Part shown: piece after piece, positions 25,501 to 36,397 of the stretch
Layout of the letters: the number at the start of each line of letters is the position of its first letter
How positions within the stretch are numbered: position 1 is the first letter of the stretch
NCBI GenBank assembly: GCA_007922225.1
Contig: ML679959.1
Coordinates: 25,552,107 to 25,616,106 of the forward strand
Source: Emydura subglobosa
Lineage: Eukaryota; Chordata; Testudines; Chelidae
DNA: 64,000 nucleotides
Direction: 5' to 3'
Made by a program: the position numbers and the translations under genes
Notes under the pieces: model-generated
Database searches by the model: none
Told to the model about the DNA's origin: nothing
Seen by the model: the letters and a program-made list of their open reading frames with translations, nothing else

Positions 25501-28500
25501 CTTGCCAATGAGGGGGATGGCGAAGGAGGTGGCTGGCAGGCGCTGTGAGATCAGCAGCAGGAAGACAGACTGGGCCAGCAGGACAGAGATAGCCAGAGTC
25601 ATCTTCTCCCCACCTGGAGAACCAGACAGAGCTCAGAGTAACATCCCCTCCGGCCCGCCCCGGCCCAGGACAATGCCCCCTCCTCTCCCCAGGGCTAGTA
25701 GGAAGCCCCCTTGGGAACAAGGGGATCAAAGGAGAGGGATGGCACCTGGGGTTGGGTGCCAGCTCCAATCCCTTCCTGACACCCCAGGCAGGGGAGTCTC
25801 CAGCCAAGGGAATAGCAGCTCCACTGGGGAGGAACCTGGGCACGAGGGGGCAGGTGGCCCAGCCGGGCGGGCAGGCTGGGCCTGCCAAATCCTCGCTGTC
25901 AGCATGTAGGGGGTGGAGGGTTCTCCCTGCCCAGCTGGGCACTTGTGGGTGAGGGGGGACCCCGCACTCCCTGGAGGTGGGATGGAGGGCCCCGTAATCA
26001 CTGGTGGGGGTACCCCTACTCCCTGGGGTGGGGACCCCACAGTCCCTGGAGGTGGGATGGGGGGCCCCGTACTCCCTGGTGGGCTACCCCTAGTCCCTGG
26101 GCGCGGGGACCCCGGGCTCACTTTCGGCCGGCAGGTAGAAGACGAAGATGGCCATGAAGGCGATGAGGATGCAGGGCAGGACGATGTTGATGATGTAGAA
26201 GAGCGGCTTGCGCTTGATGATGAGGTAGAAGGTGATGTCCTGGTACTTGCTGCTCTCCGGCGAGACGCTCTTGTCCACGTTCTTGCGGGCTGGTTTGTGG
26301 ACGATCTCCCACTCGCCGTTCTCTGGGGGGAGCCGGGCGGGTGGGGAGAGGTGTATCGCTGGGTGCCCCGCCGGCCCTCACGCCCCCACACTTCCCCACA
26401 GGGTGCCCCTGCGGCATGGGGCTGGCCCTGCCTTCGGTCCCACTGTCTCAGTGCCCTGAGGACCCACACTCTACCCTCGCACGGGGGACGTCCGTGGGGC
26501 CCAGCCCCTCTCCAGGCTGGGAAGACCCCTCTGGCCCTGGAACCTCCTTGTTTCTTCCCATGAGGAGACAGCCTTGGGATAAAGCCACCACCTCCCGGGC
26601 ATTGCTCTGCCCAAGGCAAACCACCCAGGCCACCAGCCTCTGCCACGCCAGCCCCTGGCTCTGGCCAGATGGGGCAGCGGGGACCCGCTTTACCCGTGAA
26701 GGCCTTCAGGTCGATGGTGATCCATTCTATCAGGTAGTATTTTTTGAGCTCTTTGTCCAGTTCCTGCTTCAGGTTCATGGTGATCTCCTTGGCGTTGTAC
26801 CGGAGGGAGCTGGGCCCGATGAGAGACAGGTGAGTGGCAGCCCGCCGCCCCGCTCTCTCCATCACAGCCCCTGCCAATGGGGCTGGGGACCCCCTGCGGA
26901 GGGAGGTGCCCCAGACAAGGCCTGCCTGCCCCTCCTGTCCCAGAGTGGAGCTGGCCTGGCCCCTCGTCCTTTCGAACTGGCCAGCACCCTCCAGGTTTGA
27001 ATGTGCCCAAAGCAGAGTCCCGCACCGGCCGGGCCACAGCGTCCCAGCCCCTCCCTGCCCTCACAGAGGTTCATCTCCATCTGTGCCGGCGCTGGCCCGG
27101 GCCTTGTGCTCAATGGCTGCCCCCGTTTTCTCCAGCAACCTACGCACGGGGAAGCTGATGCAAAACCTCTGGAGGCCAATGGGAAGATGCCCAATGAGTC
27201 CAATGCATGTGAGATCCAGCCCAGTGCAGGGGTGACTTCAATGGGTGTCTTTACATTGACCTCAAAGGGCTATCGCTCTGGCTATTTGGACATGGACTGG
27301 TGGTGGCCACTGAGGCTGGCGGGGCTGGGCTGCAAGACCCCCTGGTCCTGCTGGAGGAGCGGTGGGTGGGCAAGTCCCTCACCTGAACTTGAGGCTGCAG
27401 TTCTGCCAGTCGAAGGGGAAGAAGTTGACGTTGATGGGGCAGGCACTGTGGAAGATGGCGGGGGGCAGCCAGTACACGAAGCCGGAGTCGTAGACCAGCA
27501 CGTTGCAGTAGTAGGCGATTTGGAAGAAGCCGTCGTTGCTGTGCAAACAGAGACGCGAGGGGGGGCTGACGGGGAGCTCAGCGCGGCTGGGGGAGCCCGG
27601 GGGGGAGGGGGTTCTAGGCCCATGCGGCAAACCCTGTGTCACTAGGCATCAGGGGGGCGCTGGCACCCAGGACCAGTGTGCGGGAAAGCCCGACGGGCCC
27701 TTTCACCCCTGCGCTGTGTGGTGGGATCTGTGGTTGACAGACACGGCTGGCCCTCGGGCAATGGGAACCAAAGCCACCTGCATGGGCAGGAATTCGAGTG
27801 CCAGGGACCTGGGGGTCTGGGTGCTGGGCACCCATTGCCAGATACCCTGAACCACTTGAAACCACTCCAGATCTGGGCCGTGCGCGGCCTCCGCAGCTCA
27901 GGGCTACCTTCCGTGCAGGGTCAGGGCAAGGGACCACCCCCCGCCTCCGAGCCCTTGCTCTGCCAGGTGTGGGTCTGGGACAGTGCCATGGGCTGGTTCC
28001 TCTAGGAAAAGCTGAGCCAGGACTCACTTGTTCTCCAAGACGATCTCGGGCACCCACAGCATGTCCGGGGGCAGGCGGAGGATTTCAAGGCCATCGAACT
28101 CAGACTTGTTCCATTGCAGCCTGTAATCTGTCCAGCCCTGCGGGAAATCACATGTCCGGGACGGAGCCCCCACCCAGCAGCTGGGACCCCCCCTCCCAAC
28201 CCCCCCTCCCACGCCCCCATGTGCTCCGAATCTCAGGCTGGCAGGATCTGCAGAGAGGCCGAGGAACTGTGCCCACTGCCTGAAGGGCGCGGAGCAGCAG
28301 CTCCTGGACGTGGGCACCAGGGGTGGCACCGCTGTGGAGATGGCGCCCTCCACCCTGAGATCCCAGCGGGCATCCCTGGAGGCTGGCACTCCCTGCTTGG
28401 AGCTGTGGGGCAGACTCCTTGGCTTGGGGGGCCCTGCAAACAGGGAGCGTCTGGGGGGGGGGAAAAGGAGCCAGCAGCCGGGAACTGGGAGCGCTCTGCA

Positions 28501-30759
28501 GATGCGATGGCTCGGGGAACATCCCAGAGCAGCCGCTGCAGGCCAGTTGGCCTGCTACACTGGGCGGGGCCGGACTAGGAGGAAGGGCTGGGGCTTGGCT
28601 GGGGAATGGGATGCTGAAGAGGAGACGCCCCAGGGGAATGAGCGGCCCAAGCCCGGAGAAGGGCAGGAGCCGCTTTGGGCGGGTTTGATTTTGTCTGTAG
28701 GCTGAGCTCTCTCGAGGGGGCAAGGGAGCAGCCCTGGGACCTGCTGCTCTGCGAAGGAAAATGGCGATGGCCCGGGCGAGGGGAATTCGAAAGGACAAGC
28801 TGGGAGAAGCCAGCTTGGGGCCAGGCGGCTCACAGCTGGACTGGGCCACCCCGCAAGGGGCAGGACGCACTCACATGGCGTGGCCGGAGGGCCGAGTCAC
28901 CTCCAGAGCGGGATGTTGGAGCTCCCAACGGGGGAAACTGAGGCAGAATGCCGCAACGCTGGGGCTTGGCAGGGAGCGTGACGAGAAGAGGCATCGCATG
29001 ATGAGCAGTGGGCAGCAGGTTGGCAGTCGGCACATGGGGGCCACCCGCCCGGTGAAATCACTGACAGTTGTTAGACTCCTGCCCTCCCCACGGGCCCCGG
29101 GAACTCAGAACCGGCCCCGGGGCTGACTTACGTGATCGATCCACACGTTGGTGGTCAGGGTCTCATCGGCTTCTTTCTGGAATGACACCAAGCAGGAATG
29201 AGCCCCAGGCGTGGGGCCCCGACCCCGCCGCTCGGCACCAGCAGCAGCTGTAAGCACTCGGGAAAGGGCCTGTTTCTAGCCCGGGGCGGGGGGTGCGAAC
29301 GTAAACCCCCGGAGCCTTGAGATCTGCCACCAGGCTCACTCCTGCTGAGCTGAGGGGGCCTGGGAGAGGCCGGGCCAGGGGTTGAGAACCCGCAAGGCTG
29401 AGAAAGCAGCCGACCCAAAGGATCCCTCCGGGGCAGGCCCTGGATCCAGCGAGCCATCGCTCGCCAAGCGCTCGCCAAGCTCACCAGCGAGACAAGGTTA
29501 GAGAGCATCAGGCCCAGGTCCACGTTGACGCTCTCGTCCTTGGAGGTGACGGGCCGCAGCTCCTTGTTGTAGCCCTTCTCCACGAAGAGGTGGTGCACGA
29601 GCCGCTCCTCCTGGTTCACGCACAGGCCGCCTGTGGGACGCGGACGCAAGCACAGGGTGGGTCGGGACTGGCAGTGACATCTCCGGGAGAGGGGGCCCCG
29701 AGCAGGCGGGAAGGAGCAGAGATGAGCCTATGCATCAGCAATGGGGCTGGAGTTCCTGGCCCTCTGCCCCATGCCGAGACCCCTACACCCGCGGGATGGG
29801 CCAGCCAGCGGGCCTCTTACCCAGGGCTGCATTATCTTCACACCCCCGTCCCTCCAGAGATCTGTCTGGACCAGAGGCGCAGGGCAGAGGGACTGGCTTG
29901 GCAGGGGTGAGCCGGGCAGCGCATGGGCCTTACTGCGCTCCCAGCTTCGCGTGGCCGTGACCCGCCTTCCAGGAGCGGCTGGGATCCAACACTGAGAGGC
30001 GCTGCTGCGGGCATAACCAGCTGCACCCCCACCAGGGCGGCGTGCTTGCTGCGGGGCCCGGCTCAGCTCTCCCAGGGGATTTAGGCACCTGACTCCCCGT
30101 GACTGCCAGGCGCCAGCTCCTCCATCCTGGCTGGGAACCTGTCTGGGATCTTCCCAGGGGAGTATTGACCCCTACACAGGTGCAGACAGCCTCACGCCAC
30201 GCCACAGACGCTCCCTGCCCCCAGGCCTGTGCCGGCAGTGGCTGCTTAGCATCGGGCGGGTGGTTTGGACAGCCTGTGTCACTGCGGGTGGGGGGGGGGG
30301 GTGTTCAAGAGCACCCTGCTACCAAACGGGACCAGCCGTTCCCGTCTGCGGCAGAGGAAAGTTGGGCTCCATGGGCAGTGACACCCGGGGGCCTGCTGCA
30401 TGGCGAGGGGCACTGTCAGAGCAGCAAGATCCCCAGCTAAGCCCAGGCAGGGGCTGGAGACATGGCCAGAGAGCCGGGGGGGAAGAGGGGGGACTCCTTG
30501 GAGCGGGACGGGGCTGGTCACCCCAGGACCATCATCCCGGTGCACCTCCCCCACCGCCGGCAGACTGGCTTGGCTGAGATTTATGGGGCTTTCCTGACCC
30601 CGGCCTCGGTCAGGCCCCCGCACCGAGTCCCCCCCCCGTGGGAAGCAGTGGTGGGGGAAGGGAAGCAGGGAGAGCCGGGGGTTCTAAGGGCAGCCCCACG
30701 TCCTTACCCCACAGGGCGAGGGCCCAGAGCAGAGCGAGCTCCAGCGCCAGCCTCTCCAT
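22567..30759 (-). CDS. CHRND: Muscle nicotinic acetylcholine receptor delta subunit
   Basis: Twelve coding exons (minus): 30759-30708, 29630-29485, 29176-29132, 28137-28028, 27538-27383, 26809-26694, 26322-26122, 25613-25502, 25224-25110, 24243-24045, 23510-23392, 22749-22567. They total 1554 nt, 517 aa, the same as human delta, with all phases consistent. A Leu-rich signal peptide ([18 protein letters not shown]) is followed by '[15 protein letters not shown]'. The Cys-loop is C151-C165. M1 ([18 protein letters not shown]), M2 ([15 protein letters not shown]), M3 and M4 are clear. Delta hallmarks in the cytoplasmic loop are 'HMSRPAE', '[16 protein letters not shown]' and '[13 protein letters not shown]'. 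The product pairs with alpha1 to form an agonist site in the endplate receptor. Exon lengths nearly mirror CHRNG, showing tandem duplication. Introns 7, 10 and 11 carry imperfect minisatellites. Confidence 0.97.
22960..23100. repeat. C-rich imperfect tandem repeat in CHRND intron 11
   Basis: Repeated phrases of the form CCCACAGCACCCCGCTTCC and GGCACCCCACTTCTCC, with a period of about 30-36 bp. Confidence 0.65.
23555..23960. repeat. G-rich imperfect minisatellite in CHRND intron 10
   Basis: Repeated and diverged forms of GGGTCCCATCCCAGGG followed by GGGCTCAGGGA over about 400 bp. Unit length varies. Confidence 0.65.
25930..26115. repeat. Minisatellite in CHRND intron 7
   Basis: Alternating units containing CCCTGGAGGTGGGATGG and GGGGACCCC, repeated about three to four times right next to the exon 7 donor. 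Confidence 0.7.
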
Positions 30760-30859
30760 GTTGCTGCTGCGGGCGCTGGTGCCCCCGCCAGCCCCTCGCC
30801 GGCTCTGGGGTTTGCGGCGCAGGCCGGACACCCGAGCTGGGAATGTGGATGGACAGCGG

Positions 30860-30865
30860 CAGGTG
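30860..30865 (-). promoter_or_regulatory. E-box upstream of CHRND
   Basis: CACCTG on the minus strand, about 100 nt upstream of the CHRND ATG. A single E-box in this position fits myogenic control of AChR subunit genes, but a lone hexamer is weak evidence. Confidence 0.3.
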
Positions 30866-33800
30866 GGGGAGCCCCAGGGAAGAAAATAGCAACACGTCCA
30901 TCCCTCCCCCTACCCCCGCGCTAGGGGCGGGGACTTGGTTTGCTTTGAGCAGGAGGGGGCGGCTGGGCCTGCTGGCATCACGCCGAGGGGCAGAGCACCC
31001 CCATCGCGGCGCAGCTCCTGGAGCTCCCCCCAGGACCAGGCCTGCAGAGCGGAGCTGCTCTGTTCGGGCCAGCCCAGCCCCTAGCTGGGACTGGCTGGGC
31101 TGTGGGGCAGCTGATCCACCCCACCCCGTGGGGGGCAGGCCAGGGGGCTAACAGCGCCCAGCCATGGCAGAGGATGCGTGAGCCTGGGCAGGAGCTGGGG
31201 GTGTGAGGGATCCACAAGGCCCGGGCTCAGTGTTATAACACCCTGCAGCGGGCTGGACCCAGTTCCACAGGGGCAGGACCGGGCCCCCGTGACTCCCCGC
31301 AGCCACGCCAGACCCCTGCGGGGCTCATCCCGCGCCCCCTTGGGGCGCCGTGCTCCCGGGGCGTCCCCAGCAGCCTCGTCAAAACGAGGGGGCCGTGGCC
31401 CCATTCCCGGGTGCCCAGCCGCGGCGAGGGTTAGACAGCGTTCAGCCCAGGACTTTGCACAAGCTGCCATCTGGGCGTCCTTCCTCCCGCTCTGACTCTT
31501 AACCCAGCCGCCGGCCACCCTTCGTTCACCAGCGCGGGGCCTCTCCTCTGCTTCCCCGCAGGGAGGTGGGGGCCGTCGCCTCCCCCCGGCTCAGTCCCAG
31601 GCAGGGCTCTGTGGGTCAGCACTGTCTCCAGGCCGGCCTTTCCTCTGCGGAGGGCGGCCAGCGCGGCCAGTGGGCTTTGTGTCTGCTATGCTGGCTCCCC
31701 CTTTCGCAGGTGTAGATGTGGTTGTTAAGGCCTCTGGTCTCCATGTGACTCAGCCGCCCCGGCTCATCCCCATACTCTCAGTGCACAGCAACGCAAAGCA
31801 CAAGGGAGGGGGAAACTGAGGCACACATGGGCATCGTACAGATATTATTAAAATGTCCACATTTCTGGCCGGGGAGTCAGTCACGCTGAGAAGCAGGGAG
31901 GCAGGGAAGCGGTAGCTGCTGACACGTGGAGGTTGGTTTTCGCACTGGAAAGTCAGGCGGTGTCTGCCTGGCAGGCCCTGTGGCCCACTAGTGAGATGGG
32001 CAGTGCCAGAGCTGCCAAGGCTGGGCGCCCAAGTCGCCGAGAGGGGAAGTGATTATTCAGACGCTGCGCTTTTTAACTCAGACGCCTGCCACACAGGCGG
32101 GAGCAAAGCGCTTTTTGTTAATGGTGCCACGGCCCTGCCATCCAGTGGGGGGCCGAAAGAACCCCCAGCCCACATCTCTGGGGCCTCTAAGGGGACCTCC
32201 AGCAGCACAGGCACACAGGCCCACACCCCCTGTCCCTTCTCCTCCTCCCTTCTCCCCCCACCCCTCCAAGATCTGGGAAGGAAGGATCCCCAGCCTCAGT
32301 GCTGTGGGCAAGGGGACAAGGCTGGGGGCACTGGTGCACCTCTCCCGGCGCTCACAGCTGGCACGCTTCTCCCCCACACCCATGTAGCTGCAGGGTGAGG
32401 CCCCAGGCTGCAGGGGCATAGCTCCTCGGGATGCTCCCTGAGCGCCAGCCACTCCCAAACGGCGCTGAGTATAGACGCACTGACCACGCCGAGCCCAGCG
32501 CAGAGAGGTGACCACAGCCCCAGTGCCCAGCCCCACAGACGGACCCCGCCGGGAGGGGCTCCAGATGGGCACCCCGGCCAAGCCACGGCTGCCCCTCCTG
32601 CCTGGCGCTGGCTGGCGTTAGTTTTCTGTGCAGTGCAGCTCCATTTCCCCCGGGGACGCTGTGAATGTGGGGGGCAGCTGCATTTTGGGGGGCTGGCAAG
32701 GGAGCGTTAGCAGAGCTCTGCCCTGGGATGGCGGACGGCCCTGGAGAGGAGAGGGGGAAGGCCTGGTGCGACGGGGTGTCCTCTGGGCACAGGGCCTGAA
32801 GGGGTGAATCAGGCCAGTTCACCGTAGGCCGCACCTGGAGGAAAGCCAGGGCGTGCTGAGGCCTAAGCAGCTGATGAAGGCCAGCTGGGGGAGGTGCAGG
32901 GCTGCACTTATAAAGCCAGGAAGCTGCTAGCAGAGGGGGTTTGCCAGTCCCTGTGGGTGAAGGGGGTTAAAGCAGACCCACCTAGAGATGGGGGAACTAG
33001 AAGGAGTAACAGGGTCTGAGTGAAAGTGGTCCTGTGCAGGGTCCCTGGACTGGAACCTGGTGTACTGGGCGGGCCTGGGTTCCCCTACTGGCCCCTGGGG
33101 AGGTGGCAGAGAAGCTGCCCTGAGAGCCTGTGGTATGGAAGGGCTTTGGTGCCCCGGCAGAGGGAGATGTGCCGAGTCACGCAGAGGAGGCAGCGGCTCC
33201 TGGAGCGAGAGATGGGGTCACAGAGGGGGAAAGAGACGGTGTGGGGTGGAGGCGCAATGCAGGAAGGGGTGTCGGCTGTGCAGCGCTAATCCCCAGAACG
33301 GCCAGGAGGAGGCGCCACCTGCGGTGAGTAGAGTGCCCCGGCACACAGGGGCACACCTCAGACCGTGGGGCATTTTGCCCACGTGGGATTGCTCCCTGTG
33401 GCACCTAGCCAAGGGGCTTGTGTGATGCCCACGCAGGAGGTGAGAGGAGCAGCCTGCAGGCTCTGCCCCACGATAGCCTGGTGGGACATGCTGTACCCCA
33501 TGGGTATACCCTTATGGTGTATCACTCATCGTCACCCTTCCAGTGCAGCTGTGGTGTCTGATGCGGTGTGCGCCATGTACGGTGTTTCTGGGATGCTCGT
33601 GGCAGATTGAGAATTATTGTTATGGCAGCATGTTTCCTGCAGTGTCCTACGTCTGGACAGCTACGAAACACTGTTGTGTCCCCTCCCCAAACGTGTGTCT
33701 CGCATGGCTTAATAGATACAGACAAGCACAAAGCGGTGTTTCCACGCCCCGCAGAGGCATGCCCACGGGAGCAATGGACTGGTCTAAGCACCTTTGAGCA

Positions 33801-33899
33801 CTTTCCCTCAAGAGAGGGAAAAATCCCGCCCATGGCCGGATACGGCCGATCGCCTGGCCCCGGGGGGGGGGTGAAGAAAACTTGTCAAAAGCTAGGCGT

Positions 33900-34280
33900 C
33901 TTTGTCTAGTGGCTCGCCCCTGAAATCTATTTTCCAAGCAACATCAAAGACTGGCACCTGCTCACAGGGACGGGAGGCCTGATTGCAAGATGTATTGCAA
34001 CCAGCCTGTGTGGTAAGCAAACGTCACAGATTGAAAGCGACTGGAATATTAACCTTGGTTTAGGATACGATTTATCGTTCAGTTGTGTGAGTAACTCCCT
34101 GATTTATTAATAATCTGATGTAGATTAATTTCAAATCTTTCTGTAATCAATACATTTATTTGCTGGTCTAATCTAAAACCCTGCATGTGAATTGAGTGTG
34201 TGCAGAGCCCTCGCTTAGAGTGACAGAGCTGGTGCATAGCAATTTCTTTGGTAAATTGGCAGACAAATGTAAGTGATGCA
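33900..34280. mobile_element. AT-rich block, possible LTR or other transposon remnant
   Basis: Markedly AT-rich against GC-rich flanks, with phrases such as CTGATTTATTAATAATCTG and GTAATCAATACATTTATTTG. The base composition and sharp edges suggest an inserted element, perhaps the end of a solo LTR extending left to about 33.5 kb. No termini or duplication were identified. Confidence 0.3.
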
Positions 34281-35144
34281 GCGTGCGGCACTGACCCCGG
34301 CAAGATGGCAGTTCCCAGGGTTGTATCTGGGACTGGGGGTGTTGGCTGGGGGTCAATTTCCTGGCCAGCAATGCTTCTTCACTAGGTCACGGACTGATTA
34401 CTCGCAGGAGGCTGGGCGTGGGCTGACCCAGGAGTGGGTGGTTCACACAGCAAAGTGTGGTAAGTCGGGGCCCAGGAGTGAGGAATTGGGGTGACAGCTT
34501 CACACCAGTCTGGATTGCAGGGAGGGAGCAGCACACCTGGCCCCCCCGCTGCTTGGTGTGCCCGCTCCTTGGTGGGCGATGCCCACAGGTGTCAGCGGGC
34601 GGGCAGTAGCCCACAGGAGACAGGACCAGCTGGGATCCATGACCGTGCAGGCTCCTGGTCTAGAGTCCGCCCACTGCGTCTTCCAGTCCTTGGCCCTCGC
34701 CCACGGCATTCTCAGCCCCAGAGCTCCCGGTTTTCCAGTGGCCCAGCTAGCCCGGGCTGCCGGCTCTGGCGGAACATTTCCCAGCATGCCTGCCACAGCC
34801 TGTCCCTTTAAATCTGGGGGTGGCATGTAGCTGCCAGCCTGCTATGCCAGCTGCACCTCCCTACCCATGCTCAGTTGGTAAGTCCTGCTCCCCGGCATGG
34901 GCCCGTTCTGTGCACCTCACTGGGATCCCTGGGGAGGGGCCAGGCCGGGCTGGGGTTGCCAAGGGCTCTGGCAGTCAGAGAGGAGGTGGAAGGGTTTCCC
35001 TTGAATCCTGAAGCTCTGCACAGCCCGCCTTGTTCAGCGGGGAGCTCAACGTGTTAGCCATTGACACATCCCCTCTCCCCCCGTTGGAGTACCCTGCTCT
35101 TCTCCTTCTCGCTTGATGTGGGGGAAACTGGCGAGTCACTGGGA

Positions 35145-35345
35145 GAGCTGCAGAGACCCCAGGAGTCCGGAAGCTCGAGCCCTGCTCTAACCACTAGGCC
35201 ACACTCCCTGCTCTAGCTGGGAGGAGAGTCACAGGAGTGCTGGCTCCCATGCCCCGACTCTGACTAGTGCTCACCCCTCCCCAGAGAACCCAGGAGTCCT
35301 GACTCCCAGTCCCTTGCTCTAACCGCTAGCCCGCACTCCCTCAGT
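35145..35345 (-). repeat. Two MIR-like SINE fragments, reverse orientation
   Basis: Two consecutive copies of the phrase AGGAGTCC...GACTCCCAG...CTCTAACC(A/G)CTAG(G/C)CC(A/G)CACTCCCT. This is the reverse of the tRNA-like head of a common amniote SINE. Confidence 0.65.
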
Positions 35346-35689
35346 GAGAGGCGACCGCAGCGGGTGCCTGAGGAGGTGACCGAGGGGGTCACGTGGCTGT
35401 TCGGGGGCGGGGGGGAGGTGTAGGGAGAAGCTCTCTGATGCTGTGGGCAGGCGGCACCCTTCCCAACGGGGCTGAGCAGCTGCGTGGGCCCCCATGGCGC
35501 TGGCATGCTCAGTGCTGGGCCCAGCCCTCTCCGTCACTCACCGCTCGCCCGACAGCTGGGCCCTCGGCTTGTAGCAATAACCTCTCCGGTGCTGGCATCC
35601 AATCCCCTTCCCGGAGCCAGAGAGGCATGGAGGGCGGGGTGTGAGAGCAGGGGACAAAGGGGCCATGGAGGGAGGGCAGACGGCCTGGG

Positions 35690-35930
35690 AATGCCCCCAC
35701 CTGGTTGTGATGCCTGGGGGGGGGGTAGAAGGCAGACCCCAGGGGGAGCCCCACCCAGCTGAGATGCCTGGGGCATAGAATCCCAGGGGGCTCCCCGGCA
35801 ATGATGCCCAAGGGGATAAAACCCCGGGAGGGGGACTGGCCCCGGGCTGCGATGGCCGGGGGGGGGGGGGGGATAAAACCGGGGGGGCCCCCGGGGTGCG
35901 GGCCGGGGGGGTAAACCCCCCCCCCCGTCC
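35690..35930. repeat. G-rich minisatellite just 3' of PRSS56
   Basis: Four diverged units of about 45-55 bp: GTGATGCCTGGGGG, GAGATGCCTGGGGC, ATGATGCCCAAGGG and GCGATGGCCGGGGG, each followed by TAGAA or ATAAAA and a C/G-rich tail. It includes an unbroken G run near 35857 and has G-quadruplex potential. Confidence 0.75.
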
Positions 35931-35964
35931 CATTTTGGTGCTTTTGTGGGTTTTTCTCTGACAC

Positions 35965-35970
35965 TTTATT
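35965..35970 (-). promoter_or_regulatory. PRSS56 poly(A) signal AATAAA
   Basis: AATAAA on the minus strand, about 430 nt beyond the PRSS56 stop codon, in an AT-rich pocket (35.94-36.03 kb) between GC-rich flanks. It lies just before the downstream minisatellite. Confidence 0.55.
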
Positions 35971-36397
35971 TACCATCAAACATAGATATTTTTTTAAAAA
36001 TATATTTCAAAAATAACCCTTTCTTTGTACAAATAAATAGCTTGCGCGAGGCGCGCACCCACAGGGAGAAGCCGGGACACCCCGAAGGAGGCGGCTCCCT
36101 CTGGTGACTGGCCGGGAAAGGCGCCGCTGGGGCTGGCCCGGGGACCCAGGGTTACAGCCCTTCAGGACCCAGCTCTGCCGACAGGAGAGCCCGTTCCGGC
36201 TGCCCCCCCCGGCTTGTGGTGAGGAGCTGGCTCGGGGGTCCTGGCCATCTCCATGGCAATGGGCCGTGCCCACGCCAGGTCCTGCTGGCCGCGCCGAGGG
36301 GCCCAGCTGGCTCTGGCGCTGCTCCGTCTCCAGGCGGGCGCTGAGCAGGCCTCGCGGCTCGTTCCCCGGGAGCCGGCCGGGGGCAGCGGGGGCCGTG

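Larger units (their letters stand above)
30870..35964. other. Intergenic interval between PRSS56 3' end and CHRND
   Basis: About 5 kb. It holds diverged sequence that could be an old interspersed repeat (roughly 32.9-33.4 kb), an AT-rich block (33.9-34.3 kb), two reversed SINE fragments (35145-35345) and a G-rich minisatellite (35690-35930). No exon of a recognised gene is seen on either strand. Confidence 0.5.
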
